A DNA stretch of 64,000 nt from Chitinophagaceae bacterium (GTDB lineage Bacteria; Bacteroidota; Bacteroidia; Chitinophagales; Chitinophagaceae), in the NCBI GenBank assembly GCA_016720745.1, contig JADKKA010000018.1, positions 868,001 through 932,000 on the forward strand, in the 5' to 3' direction. The notes beneath the pieces were generated by a model, which did no database searches, was not told where the DNA came from, and saw nothing but the letters and a program-made list of their open reading frames with translations. This document shows, one piece after another, positions 51,723 through 60,989 of this stretch; position 1 is the first letter of the stretch; each line of letters begins with the position of its first letter. The position numbers and the translations under genes were made by a program.

Positions 51723-52424
51723 ATGACTTTTATCGCCCCGCATTATCAGAAAGCGAAGAAAAAAGCCCTGTTGCCTTTTTTCAGGCAGGATCACTTCCTT
51801 GTCAAAACACCCTGGTGGCTGAAAAAACTGTACCCGGATTGTTTATGGGATATGCCGGTAAAGGGAAAAAATTATACCTGAGTTTTGATGATGGCCCGCA
51901 TCCGACGATCACCCCCTTTGTGCTGAATGAGCTGCGTAAATACAATGCAAAGGCTACTTTTTTTTGTATCGGGGAGAATGTGGTGAAATATCCCGAAGTG
52001 TATCGGCAGATACTGGAAGAGGGGCATGTTACGGGTAATCATACCCAGCAGCATATCAATGGATGGAAATCAGCTGATGAAATTTATCTGAATGATATCA
52101 ATCAAGCATCAGTCCTGATTGACTCCTCCGCTTTTCCGGCCCCCTTATGGCAGGATCAGTCGCTCCCAGATCCGGAAGCTCATCCAGGAAAAAGGGAAAG
52201 GGAGCAGGGAATGGCAAATTGTAATGTGGAATATTCTGGCCGGTGACTGGGTAGCTGAATTAAGTCCGGAGCGATGTTTTGATCGAATCACCCGTAAAAT
52301 AAGGGCGGGAGATATTATTGTTTTTCATGATAGTGAAAAAGCCTGGGACCGCATGAGCTATTGTTTGCCATTATTGCTGGAAAAATATACGAACGAGGGT
52401 TTTCAGTTTGAGAAAATTGGGTAG
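51723..52424 (+). CDS. Polysaccharide deacetylase family protein (frame broken twice)
   Basis: The ATG at 51723 lies 5 bases after a promoter box. Three pieces make one NodB-homology protein. FLVKTPWWLKKLYPDCLWDM is joined to KLYLSFDDGPHPTITPFVLN by adding one A to AAAAAA at 51866-51871. VLIDSSAFRPPYGRISRSQI is joined by removing one T from TTTT at 52132-52135. FDDGPHP holds the catalytic and metal Asp, GNHTQQH the His metal ligands, and FRPPYGR the active-site Arg motif. The restored length is about 233 residues. It removes N- or O-acetyl groups from a polysaccharide or peptidoglycan; the substrate is unknown. Both breaks look like homopolymer errors. Confidence 0.87.
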
Positions 52425-52538
52425 AAAGAGACTGCCAGAATGGCTTTGTGGATAAAAAGTTAGGGCCTGGGTAGAAACCCTGGCCCGTTTTTAATCCGTA
52501 CCCTATGAAAACTGGTTTAAAGGTATAATAATTTTTAA

Positions 52539-53104
52539 TTACGGCAAAGTAATTTGGCGGCTATTCCCGTTGATTGTCAGCACTGCCTGGTTGTCACAAT
52601 TGCCCGCACCAAAGTCAAGGATAGCGATCCATGGACTGTTGCTGGGCAGGTTAGCCCTTACACTCCGGATTCTTCCTTTTACGATCCAGCGACAGGTAAA
52701 ACGTCGGATCAATGGTTCGGTAATGCTTGATTCCCAACGAACAAGCAGGTTTCCGCGTTTTACTCTTCCATAAGCGGTTCCTTCAATTTTGAATACATCA
52801 TCCCTTGGCATTTCGGTCAATACTCCTTCAATTTGGGTGATGATCCTTGTACTGTTCCATTCGATGAAGTTGCCATCGGGTTTGGTCAGCTTTCCGTCGA
52901 TTACCTCACGCCTAATACATCATCGAAGAATTCATTGAAAGTACCTTCGGCTTCTCCTTCGGCTTCACCGGAAACCTGGGAAACCTGGAGTTCTTCTTCG
53001 TTGGTACCTGACTGACTGTTTTCCTTGCTACAGGAAGCAATAAAAAACAAGGCAGAAGCAATTGTCAAAATTGCCAGCCTTGAAATGCTGAAACTGTATT
53101 TCAT
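52539..53104 (-). CDS. Small lipoprotein of unknown function (frame broken near 52907)
   Basis: The signal MKYSFSISRLAILTIASALF to FIASC gives a lipidated Cys near residue 25. A Glu/Ser/Gly linker follows (ENSQSGTNEEELQVSQVSGE). The frame stops after FFDDVLGV, but one frame over it continues EVIDGKLTKPDGNFIEWNST, RIITQIEGVLTEMPRDDVFK to LTINGNSRQITLP. Adding one G within GTGAGG (complement of 52905-52909) joins the parts. The restored length is about 188 residues. The C-terminal half (VFKIEGTAYGRVKRGNLLVR, CRWIVKGRIRSV) is beta-rich and typical of short exported Bacteroidota lipoproteins without a name. Confidence 0.65.
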
Positions 53105-53222
53105 GATTTTTTCTTTTTAAGGAGTTGATCTGATGACTAACCTAAGATGGTTTTAAATGCGGAAGGTTTAAAGGTTTCTTAAAATTTTTAGCTGAATTTT
53201 GCCCTCAAAATCAGGGATTTTG

Positions 53223-53992
53223 ATGATGCATGTGGATACCCATACCCACCTTTATGTGGAGGAGTTTGATTCGGACCGGGAATCAATGTTGGAAAGGGCT
53301 GTAAAAGAAGGAGTTACGATGATGCTGCTCCCGGCAGTTGACAGTGAATCGCATAGCAGGTTACTGGAACTTTCGGCTGCCAAACCGGAACATTGCCGGC
53401 CCATGATGGGTTTACACCCCAGTTCGGTGAAGGAAAATTATAAGGAAGAGCTGCGGATCGCCCGGGAATACCTGGAAAAAGGAGGTTTTGCGGGGGTAGG
53501 GGAAATTGGATTGGACTATTATTGGGACCGGAGTTTTGATGAACAACAGCAACAGGCTCTCCGCGTGAACAGCTGGAGTGGGCCATGCATTTTGATTTTC
53601 CGTTTTCCATGCATACCCGGAATGCCACAGAAGAATGCCTGGCGGTAGTAAAAGACATGCAAAAAGGGAAATTGAAGGGTGTCTTTCATTGTTTTTCGGG
53701 GGATGAACAGCAGGCCAAAAGGGCGATTAACCTGGGATGTAAACTGGGGATTGGCGGGGTACTGACCTTTAAAAACAGCGGACTGGATAAAGTACTGGCA
53801 GCTATTGCCCCTGAGCATTTAGTATTGGAAACAGATGCCCCTTACCTGGCCCCGGTACCGTTCAGGGGCAAACGAAATGAGCCGGCTTATTTGAAATATG
53901 TGGTGGAGAAACTGGCTTTGTTGTATGCAATGCCCGAACCGGAAATCGCGGCAATTTGTACCGCCAATGCTAAAAATTTATTCGGATTCTGA
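53223..53992 (+). CDS. tatD: TatD family hydrolase (frame broken near 53566)
   Basis: The start is one of two adjacent ATGs at 53223 and 53226; either gives MHVDTHTHLYVEEFDSDRES. Metal ligands are visible in order: DTHTH, GVGEIGLDYYWDRSFDEQQQ (Glu), PFSMHTRNATEE (His), GVFHCFSGDEQQAK (His) and VLETDAPYLAP (Asp). The frame breaks after QQALRV; adding one G after GTG at 53565-53567 gives EQLEWAMHFDFPFSMH. The restored length is about 256 residues, the family norm. TatD proteins are metal-dependent 3'-5' DNases. The tRNA-Ser gene follows 86 bases downstream. Confidence 0.88.
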
Positions 53993-54078
53993 GCGGCACT
54001 ATGAGGACTTTATGGAGCCGCAAGTGGTTTGCCGCCATCTGGCGGGACTGGTAAGACCAGGAGAAGGTAGAAGAAAAC

Positions 54079-54165
54079 GGAGACCTGCTCGAGTGGTTGA
54101 AGAGGCACGCCTGGAAAGTGTGTATACGGGAAACCGTATCGAGGGTTCGAATCCCTCGGTCTCCG
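54079..54165 (+). tRNA. tRNA-Ser (GGA anticodon)
   Basis: The acceptor arms GGAGACC (54079-54085) and GGTCTCC (54158-54164) pair, with discriminator G at 54165. The anticodon loop CTGGAAAG carries GGA. The long variable arm (TACGGGAAACCGTA region) marks a class II tRNA such as Ser. The T-loop is GGGTTCGAATCCC. CCA is not encoded (CAAAA follows). A terminator begins 5 bases downstream. Confidence 0.95.
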
Positions 54166-54169
54166 CAAA

Positions 54170-54199
54170 ATGATCGCAATGACTGCGATCATTTTTTTT
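54170..54199 (+). terminator. Rho-independent terminator after tRNA-Ser
   Basis: A perfect 9-base stem ATGATCGCA / TGCGATCAT around ATGAC is followed by eight T. Confidence 0.9.
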
Positions 54200-54229
54200 G
54201 CCTTTGATCAACGTAATCAATTTCCTTAT

Positions 54230-54991
54230 TTAATACTTAAACATCTCCTTCATCTTTGCAATAAATGTTTCTTTTTTTCTCCGGCTTACCTCCAGTTCTC
54301 TGCCATTACTCATGACTACAAAACCGCCTTCCCCCTTTTGGTATTCCCGTATATGTTTCAGATTAACCAGGGTTGATTTATGGATACGGAAAAACTGGGA
54401 GTCCTGCAGCATCAGTTCATAATCCATCAAAGGGCGACTGGCCAGCACTTTTTTTCCGTCTTTGAAAAATATATTCGTGTAGGTATTCTCTGCCTCACAA
54501 TAGATGATATCGGACAATGACACCACCTGGAATCCTTTGACAGTTGGAATACAAAGCTGCAGGTCTTGCGGATTGTTCATGGTTTGCATATTGTGCAGAA
54601 AGGACTGCACCTGCTGGCTGGCGGTTTTCTGCATGATTCTTTTGGAAGCATTGGCGACAGCATTAACCAGTTGCTGTTCATCCACGGGTTTCTGCAGGTA
54701 GTCAACTGCTGCAAAACGGATGGCCTGGAGAATATACTTATCATGTGCGGTTACAAAGATTACTTCAAAATTAATCTCCCCGTATCCCTTCAGAAAATCG
54801 ATTCCGTTTTTTCCCGGCATGGCCACATCCAGAAAAACCAGATCAGGCTTTACTTGTTCAAGGAGCTTAGTGGCCTGGTCGGCACTTTCAGATTCCCCCA
54901 CTACCGTTACGGCCGGACAATAGAGTTCCAGTAATTTTTTGAGTGTATTCCGGCTCAGTTTTTCATCGTCAACAATAATAGCACTTAACAT
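54230..54991 (-). CDS. LytTR family response regulator
   Basis: The product has 253 residues from the ATG at 54991 (MLSAIIVDDEKLSRNTLKKL). A TTG at 55000 overlapping the kinase stop is an alternative. The receiver domain has the phosphorylated Asp at about 55 in LVFLDVAMPGKNG and Lys in VDYLQKPVDEQ. A LytTR DNA-binding domain follows (about 150-253: IYCEAENTYTNIFFKDGKKV, FFRIHKSTLVNLKHIREY, VSRRKKETFIAKMKEMF). It is encoded just after its histidine kinase and is presumably its partner. Target genes are unknown; exported-protein genes lie directly beyond the kinase. Confidence 0.94.
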   Translation of the reverse strand: MLSAIIVDDEKLSRNTLKKLLELYCPAVTVVGESESADQATKLLEQVKPDLVFLDVAMPGKNGIDFLKGYGEINFEVIFVTAHDKYILQAIRFAAVDYLQKPVDEQQLVNAVANASKRIMQKTASQQVQSFLHNMQTMNNPQDLQLCIPTVKGFQVVSLSDIIYCEAENTYTNIFFKDGKKVLASRPLMDYELMLQDSQFFRIHKSTLVNLKHIREYQKGEGGFVVMSNGRELEVSRRKKETFIAKMKEMFKY

Positions 54992-54996
54992 ACTGT

Positions 54997-57075
54997 TCAA
55001 AAATTATAGTTCAGGGGCAGGTAGAATTTGACCAGGGTGCCACTTTCAATTTCGGGAACGGTCTTTACGGCAAATACAGGTTTATTGGAAACATCTGCCT
55101 TGCCCTGGAAGATCAGGTCAAGCCGGGATTTGATCACCGACATGGAATGAGAGAGTTTTTCAAAACCAGACTCACCGGTTTTTATTCCCAAACCATTATC
55201 ACGTACACTGATACTGAGCAGATCATTTTCCAGTTGAATCAATACTTTGATATAAGGATTTTCCACTTTTTTTAATTCTGCATGTTTGATGGCATTTTCT
55301 ACAAAGGGCTGTATCATCATCGGGGGAATCAGGGCCTGCTCCGCTTCCTTATCCACCTTTACCTGGAATTCAAGGGGGCGGTCAAAAGCGGTGCTTTCAA
55401 ACTCAATATATTTCTGCAGGTAGTTGATTTCTTCCTCAAGAGGGATATCATCTTTTTCTGCATTGGAAAAAGTTTTGCGCATCAGCTGGGCCAGTGATTG
55501 AATTTGTTTGTTGGCTTTCTGGATTTCCGAACTCAGTACCAACCCCTGGATATTATGCAGGGCATTGTAAACAAAATGGGGGTTCATCTGGCTTTGGAAC
55601 TGTGCAATCAGTTTGGCCTGCCGGCTGAGTTGAAGGGCCTGTTCCTTGATCTGCTGACTTTTATTTTCCAGTTGGGTATAGGCCCTTTTTCTTGCACTAA
55701 TATTCCGGTACAGTACAAAGGCAAGCAATCCCAGCAAAGCCAGTCCGCCGATCAGGTAATTGCGCGTGCGTTGCTGGTTGCTGATTTGTTTTTCTTTCAG
55801 CAATGATTGCTGGAAGCCTAACTGAATCTGTTGAGAGTCGGCCCTTGCCTGTAATTGGTTCCTGGCCAGCATCTCTTTCTGTTGCTGTAACTGCAGGTCC
55901 TGTACTTCTTTTTCCCTTGAGAGAATTGTTATCTCATCTTCTTTTCGTTTTGCTTCCAGCAGGTTACCGGCGATGATTGCCTTTTGTTTTTCGGATTCCA
56001 GTTGCCTGATTTTCTGCTCTGCCTGCAAACGGCTGATCTCTTTGTCCTTTACCGCCTGCTGGTATTTAATATCCAGTTCTGCCGAGGCTTTGAATTTTTC
56101 GCTATTCAGTAAGGAATCCCGGAGGGAGGAATACCTGGTCTGGTATTGATATGCGTTGGCATAATCACCGGTAGCTTCGCTGAGTTCTGCCAGCGAACCA
56201 TAATATTTGTATTCCAGGTCGGGGTCAGGATATTTTTTCAGAATGACAAGGCCTTTCTGGAAATTTTCGATCGCTTCTTTGTATTTGTTCTGTACTTTAT
56301 AAACTTCCCCAAGGTTGCCGTAAAAATTGGATCCCAGGTACTCCCATTTGGGTACAGCAAGATAAACACCAGCCTGCTTCATGTAACGCTCGGATAAGGC
56401 GTACTCCTTTTTTAAATTATACATGCTGCCGATGCCTGTATTGGCTTTGATGAGGAAGACAGTGTCCTGTCTTTTTTCAGCGACTTCCAGACTGAGTTTC
56501 ATATAATGAATCACCTCATCATACTTAGGGCTGGGTAAATGCTTGGTTGCGCCGAAGATGACATTGGACATATTGAGGTAGGCACTGGTAAGTGCCGCCG
56601 TGAAATTATTTTTCAGGGAAATATCAATCACTTTTTCAAAATAGCTGCGGGCCTTATCATACTGCTCATTATTAAAATAGAATGCGCCGAGGCCGATATT
56701 GCAATTGTTTTCGAGATAGAGATAATTGATATCGTGGGCCAGCTTCATGGCAGTAGTATACCATTCAACGGATTTGTCGGACTGACCGGTGATCATAAAA
56801 GTTACTGCCTTCCAGTAATAACCATTGGCTTCATACTGCTGGTATTTATTTTCTTTTGATTTGTCAATGATCCAGTCAAGGATCAGGAATTTAGCTGCTG
56901 CATTATTGGTTTGCAGTCTGCTGACCGCCAGTACCAGGTATTTTTTCAGTGTAACCGTGTCTGATGCTTCTGTGGTAAGCACTTTCTTCAGTGAGTCAAT
57001 TTTTAAGACATCCTGTGCCTTTAGGATGGTACCGGTTAGCAAAAAGAGAGAGGCGATGATGATAGTCCTTTTCAT
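54997..57075 (-). CDS. LytS-type sensor histidine kinase with N-terminal TPR repeats
   Basis: The product has 692 residues. A signal peptide (MKRTIIIASLFLLTGTILKA) is followed by tetratricopeptide-type repeats from about 60 to 310 (YLENNCNIGLGAFYFNNEQY, YGNLGEVYKVQNKYKEAIEN). A coiled coil spans about 325-425 and one membrane segment about 438-458 (YLIGGLALLGLLAFVLY). A His_kinase domain with phospho-acceptor His near 499 (AQFQSQMNPHFVYNALHNIQ) and an ATPase domain (LLSISVRDNGLGIK) complete it. The periplasmic TPR region is the sensor. The response regulator follows directly. Signal unknown. Confidence 0.93.
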   Translation of the reverse strand: MKRTIIIASLFLLTGTILKAQDVLKIDSLKKVLTTEASDTVTLKKYLVLAVSRLQTNNAAAKFLILDWIIDKSKENKYQQYEANGYYWKAVTFMITGQSDKSVEWYTTAMKLAHDINYLYLENNCNIGLGAFYFNNEQYDKARSYFEKVIDISLKNNFTAALTSAYLNMSNVIFGATKHLPSPKYDEVIHYMKLSLEVAEKRQDTVFLIKANTGIGSMYNLKKEYALSERYMKQAGVYLAVPKWEYLGSNFYGNLGEVYKVQNKYKEAIENFQKGLVILKKYPDPDLEYKYYGSLAELSEATGDYANAYQYQTRYSSLRDSLLNSEKFKASAELDIKYQQAVKDKEISRLQAEQKIRQLESEKQKAIIAGNLLEAKRKEDEITILSREKEVQDLQLQQQKEMLARNQLQARADSQQIQLGFQQSLLKEKQISNQQRTRNYLIGGLALLGLLAFVLYRNISARKRAYTQLENKSQQIKEQALQLSRQAKLIAQFQSQMNPHFVYNALHNIQGLVLSSEIQKANKQIQSLAQLMRKTFSNAEKDDIPLEEEINYLQKYIEFESTAFDRPLEFQVKVDKEAEQALIPPMMIQPFVENAIKHAELKKVENPYIKVLIQLENDLLSISVRDNGLGIKTGESGFEKLSHSMSVIKSRLDLIFQGKADVSNKPVFAVKTVPEIESGTLVKFYLPLNYNF

Positions 57076-57335
57076 CTGAAGGGGATAGTTGGCTAAAGCT
57101 AATAAAAAGGGGCTGGTTTTTCATTTGATTTTAATTCTTTGCCGAACACTGCTCCACTTCTGCCGGATACATACAGGATCTGCCGTTCCCTTCCTGAAAT
57201 TCATGGCGCTTTAGGGTAAACTGGCAAAGACAGATCCCCGGTTCATTCCCAAAAATAACCGTTACCTGTTTCCAGCGCTGAATACTATTGCTGTTATACT
57301 TACTTGCGGTACAGCAGTTGATAAATCAGTAAAAC

Positions 57336-57989
57336 ATGAAAAAAGCAATAAGCAGCATCGGGATCAGTTTTGTCATCGTGTTAGTGGTCTTTACCAGTTG
57401 CGGGAGCAGCGATAAGAAGCAATCTCAGCTGACTCCTGGTCCGCAGGTTATTGAAAACAAAGAATTCGATCAGGATACCTTACCTGATAAGCCGCATTTT
57501 AAATTCACGGTAGATGATACTTTTTACAAGATTGATTCTGCAAACATCAACGTTTATTATTCTTCATCAGATGCCACGATCCGGATCGACGCTGGGGCGA
57601 ACGAGACGGGGAGACTGTCCATTGTCATTGACAATCTGAGGAACCTCCCCGGCTTTCGTGGCAATGGCTGGAAGGGGGCCAACATCATCCAGCCGGGAGC
57701 TGACACCGTAAGCAGCCAGCCTACTGTTACTTTTTATAAGAACCTCGGAATTGTATCATCCTGGAATAATCTGGATAATGGGTTTAACCAAACAGCCCCC
57801 AATCAGGATGGATCCCTTTATATATATGAAATACAAAGAATGGGGGAAAGAAATTTTTTGATCAAAGGACGGATCCAAACCCGTGTGCTGAAAAATAAAT
57901 ATGAGTCTTCAGCGGGTGAATTTAACCGTGACCATACTATCAGCGGAAGTTTTGTCGTGCCATTTGAAGACTACTGGTTAAAACTATGA
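57336..57989 (+). CDS. Exported lipoprotein of unknown function
   Basis: The product has 217 residues. The signal MKKAISSIGISFVIVLVVFT ends at SC (Cys near 22), followed by GSSDKKQSQ. The mature part has alternating beta-strand pattern (NINVYYSSSDATIRIDAGAN, LSIVIDNLRNLPGFRGNGWK, NFLIKGRIQTRVLKNKYESS) and ends ISGSFVVPFEDYWLKL. The segment VTFYKNLGIVSSWNN and the ending resemble small exported beta-sandwich lipoproteins of Bacteroidota, with no named family that I can assign. It is divergent from the histidine kinase, from which it is separated by 260 bases. Confidence 0.7.
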   Translation: MKKAISSIGISFVIVLVVFTSCGSSDKKQSQLTPGPQVIENKEFDQDTLPDKPHFKFTVDDTFYKIDSANINVYYSSSDATIRIDAGANETGRLSIVIDNLRNLPGFRGNGWKGANIIQPGADTVSSQPTVTFYKNLGIVSSWNNLDNGFNQTAPNQDGSLYIYEIQRMGERNFLIKGRIQTRVLKNKYESSAGEFNRDHTISGSFVVPFEDYWLKL

Positions 57990-58080
57990 CAACCGTTTAC
58001 AGGGAACAGACCGCCGTTACCTGTTTGGTACTGGCTCTTATTATTAATCCTGATTTTCTTTATACCATAAATCAAGCAAT

Positions 58081-58431
58081 ATGAATATTACCCTTTTACC
58101 CGGTGAACAGAAAATTGATACCTGGACCATTTTGTACCAGCCTCCCAAGGGCGGCAAATTCAATGGAAAATTACTCGTGACCAGCCAGCGGCTTTTATAC
58201 GATGCAAAATTTGATTACAGTGCCAAAGGCATTTTAGAAGAATTTGCTTTTATCAAATGGGGCAGCGAGGGATTTCTGGAAATTAATAAAGCAGATATCC
58301 AGGCCGTGGAAGTAGAGAAAAGTTTTCTCGCCAAAAAATGTATTGTCATTTTAAAAGACGGCAGCCGGCATACGTTCAACTATGGGGCCATGAATATTGA
58401 TAAATGTGCGGCGGCTATTCAATCAAAATAA
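58081..58431 (+). CDS. GRAM/PH-like domain protein, cytoplasmic
   Basis: The product has 116 residues without a signal peptide. The pattern MNITLLPGEQKIDTWTILYQ, GKFNGKLLVTSQRLLYDAKF, INKADIQAVEVEKSFLAKKC and IVILKDGSRHTFNYGAM corresponds to a GRAM or bacterial PH-like domain (strand-rich, L-V-T-x-x-R-L core). Function unknown; small lipid or protein binding is usual for the fold. It lies 10 bases before the next gene and is probably co-transcribed with it. Confidence 0.6.
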   Translation: MNITLLPGEQKIDTWTILYQPPKGGKFNGKLLVTSQRLLYDAKFDYSAKGILEEFAFIKWGSEGFLEINKADIQAVEVEKSFLAKKCIVILKDGSRHTFNYGAMNIDKCAAAIQSK

Positions 58432-58441
58432 AACCCTTGCT

Positions 58442-59485
58442 ATGAAAATGAAGATCCTTCCTATTCTTTTTTGTGTTCTGTTATTCTCCTGTAAGAAAAA
58501 GACAGAAGATACACCTGACCCGGCTGGAACAACCGTATATATGAGCGGATACTCGACAGTTCCGGCAGCGAACGTAGCCTATGCCTGTTACTGGAAGAAC
58601 GGAGCTGTTGTGCCCCTCACCAGCACCACGGCCCCCGGAAGCGATGCAACTGCAGAGGATATTGTAGTGCAGGGCAGTGATGTGTATGTGGTGGGGGGAG
58701 AAAAACTGGCAACTGGTATTTATGTAGCCAAGTATTGGAAAAACGGTGTGCTGACCAATCTTACTGATGGCACCCGTCAGGCTTATGCAGTAGCTATTGA
58801 AGTACAGGGAAATGATATACATATCGTTTTCCAGGAAAACAATGCAGCCGGGATAAGAGTAGTCAAATACTGGAAGAATGGAGTGGTGACCAATATTACT
58901 GACGGAACCAGCAATGCATATCCTGCTGGAATTACAGTCTCGGGTAACGATGTATATATCGTTGGGTCGGAATATGCCGGGGCGATACGTGTCTCAAAAT
59001 ACTGGAAGAACGGTGTGGCGGTCAATATTCCGGTCAGCGTTGTACAGAATGCGCTCTTTTATGATATTGCTGTTTCAGGCCCCGATGTATATGTGGCCGG
59101 CAATGAGTATTCAGTTACCGGATCAAAAGCAGTGATCTATAAAAACGGAACACCCATCTGGCTTACCACCTTGGCCCCGTCTGCTAATGCATGGGGTGGT
59201 ATTGCTATCAGTGGTACAGATGTTTATGCCGGAGGAAACGGGTACAACGCTGCCGGTACTTCCATCGCCACTTACTGGAAAAATGGTAACGAGTTCAATC
59301 TTGGTGATGGGCTTACCAGCACCCAGGTCAGAGATCTTTTAGTATTTAATGCTGACTTGTATGTGTGTGGCGCTATTACTGGTAGCAGTGGTACGGGACT
59401 TGCCAGCTGGTGGAAAAATGGGGTCAGAAACTCCGTCAACAATACGGATCAAACCACTATTGCCACAAGCATTTTTGTAAAATGA
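58442..59485 (+). CDS. Lipoprotein with YWKNG beta-propeller-like repeats
   Basis: From the ATG at 58442 the product has 347 residues. The signal MKMKILPILFCVLLFSC gives the lipidated Cys at residue 17. The mature part consists of about seven copies of a near-50-residue unit with the core CYWKNG, VNLTDGT, and AIAVSGNDVYVVG (for example KYWKNGVLTNLTDGTRQAYA and KYWKNGVVTNITDGTSNAYP). This matches a seven-bladed propeller of a kind known from Bacteroidota surface lipoproteins. The ligand is unknown. Its stop TGA overlaps the next gene's ATG by four bases. Confidence 0.75.
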   Translation: MKMKILPILFCVLLFSCKKKTEDTPDPAGTTVYMSGYSTVPAANVAYACYWKNGAVVPLTSTTAPGSDATAEDIVVQGSDVYVVGGEKLATGIYVAKYWKNGVLTNLTDGTRQAYAVAIEVQGNDIHIVFQENNAAGIRVVKYWKNGVVTNITDGTSNAYPAGITVSGNDVYIVGSEYAGAIRVSKYWKNGVAVNIPVSVVQNALFYDIAVSGPDVYVAGNEYSVTGSKAVIYKNGTPIWLTTLAPSANAWGGIAISGTDVYAGGNGYNAAGTSIATYWKNGNEFNLGDGLTSTQVRDLLVFNADLYVCGAITGSSGTGLASWWKNGVRNSVNNTDQTTIATSIFVK

Positions 59486-60573
59486 ATAATACAACTAACA
59501 TGAAAAAAGTACTGATTGTTATTTGCCTGATTGCTTCTTCCGGATTGCTGGCATTTCAGATAAACAATGCGCCGGCTGAAGTTTGGAATGTAGCCACCAT
59601 TGCCGGTTGGGAAGAAGATAATAACACGATGGACGGGCAGGGGACAAAGGCTCATTTTACCTGGCAGATGGGAGCATCGGCGATTGATGCTGCTGATAAC
59701 TATTATGTGATAGACCAGGTATGTATCCGGAAAATGGATGCGGCTACCAATGTGACAACTTTATTTGGAATGGGTGCTTCGGATGCAAATGGGAACAGCC
59801 TTTCCATACCGGAGTCACCGGGGCAAGACGGTATTATGACTGATAAAGAAGGAAATATTTATCTCAGCAGTGGCAGGAACCATGCAATTTATCGTATCAA
59901 AGCAGATAAAACGGTAGAGCGATTTGCCGGGGAAGAAGGATATAAAGGAAAAGACGATGGGCCACGTCTTGAAGCCGGATTGAATAACCCAACGGGCTTA
60001 TGTATGGATAAATCAGGAAATATCTATGTGGCAGATGCTTATAATGCATCAGTGCGAAAAATTTCACCTGATGGCAAAATGAGCACCCTTGCTGGTAATG
60101 GACAGATCGGGGATTTTACACCCGGAACCGGCAGGAATGCACAATTTCACGAGGTAAGGGCGATTGCGGTTGATAGTAAGGGCAATGTATTCGTGGCACA
60201 GAATGGTGGCAGGGGTTCCTGTATCGCAAAGATCAGCCCGGCGGGTGTGGTAACCAATTTTGCAGGGGATATCAATGCATTATTGCCAACCGGTGTTAAC
60301 CATGATGGTACAGGAAAGGCTGCCAGGTTTATGCGAATCAATGCATTGCTGATTGATAAGGATGATAACCTGCTCATTGGAGAGAATACAAGGGTTCGGA
60401 GGGCAAGCCCCGCAGGGCTCGTTACTACCCTGGCTGGCAATGAAAACAGTGACTGGCGGGATGCAGCAGGTGCCAAAGCCATGTTTAGAAAAATTGCTGG
60501 TATAAGTATCGACAGTAAAGGAAATATCCTGATAAGTGATCAGTATTGTATTCGTAAAATGACAAAACAATAA
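59482..60573 (+). CDS. Exported NHL-repeat propeller protein
   Basis: The product has 363 residues from the ATG at 59482, which overlaps the previous stop (ATGA). An internal ATG at 59500 gives a cleaner signal peptide (MKKVLIVICLIASSGLLAFQ). NHL-type repeats follow: GIMTDKEGNIYLSSGRNHAI, GLCMDKSGNIYVADAYNASV, AIAVDSKGNVFVAQNGG, ALLIDKDDNLLIGENTRVRR and GISIDSKGNILISDQYCI. Such propellers act as binding platforms or lyases outside the cell. No catalytic residues were recognised. It lies between the other propeller lipoprotein and a Cys-rich protein, 23 bases before the latter. Confidence 0.82.
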   Translation: MNNTTNMKKVLIVICLIASSGLLAFQINNAPAEVWNVATIAGWEEDNNTMDGQGTKAHFTWQMGASAIDAADNYYVIDQVCIRKMDAATNVTTLFGMGASDANGNSLSIPESPGQDGIMTDKEGNIYLSSGRNHAIYRIKADKTVERFAGEEGYKGKDDGPRLEAGLNNPTGLCMDKSGNIYVADAYNASVRKISPDGKMSTLAGNGQIGDFTPGTGRNAQFHEVRAIAVDSKGNVFVAQNGGRGSCIAKISPAGVVTNFAGDINALLPTGVNHDGTGKAARFMRINALLIDKDDNLLIGENTRVRRASPAGLVTTLAGNENSDWRDAAGAKAMFRKIAGISIDSKGNILISDQYCIRKMTKQ

Positions 60574-60596
60574 TAGAAACTTTAAAATCAGCAGTA

Positions 60597-60983
60597 ATGA
60601 AAAAATTAAGTATTACAACGATGCTGTTGCTTTTTTGCAGCGTATTGTTTGCGCAAAATGGTAAAACAGTTCCGGACAATACCCGCCCATTACCGGAAGG
60701 TTTGGAAGTAGTCAAGGGGAAACTCAAAGCAAAGCCGGGTTACCAGTTTCAACTGACTACTGATGGAAAATCCGCTACGCTGGTGAATGCGAAAGGAGTG
60801 AGTACCAGTGGTACATTCAGCTGTGGATGTGGCAATAACTCTTCAACAGGTGCCTGTAGTGTGGTTATTCTGAACGGCGGCTTAAACTGTACGGGTAATT
60901 GTAGTTGTCAGCTCGTCACCATTATTACCAGTATCAAGTATGCTGTTGATCTCTCGGCGGGTGTTCTTAAAAAGCAATTATGA
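60597..60983 (+). CDS. Small exported Cys-rich protein
   Basis: The product has 128 residues with a signal peptide (MKKLSITTMLLLFCSVLFAQ). After a charged linker (PEGLEVVKGKLKAKPGYQFQ) it carries FSCGCGNNSSTGACSVVILN then GLNCTGNCSCQLVT: six Cys in CxC, C, CxxxCxC spacing. The Cys could form disulfides or bind metal. The end (YAVDLSAGVLKKQL) is hydrophobic-amphipathic. No named family is recognised. It follows the NHL protein by 23 bases and precedes a small gene at 60990. Confidence 0.65.
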   Translation: MKKLSITTMLLLFCSVLFAQNGKTVPDNTRPLPEGLEVVKGKLKAKPGYQFQLTTDGKSATLVNAKGVSTSGTFSCGCGNNSSTGACSVVILNGGLNCTGNCSCQLVTIITSIKYAVDLSAGVLKKQL

Positions 60984-60989
60984 AAATAA

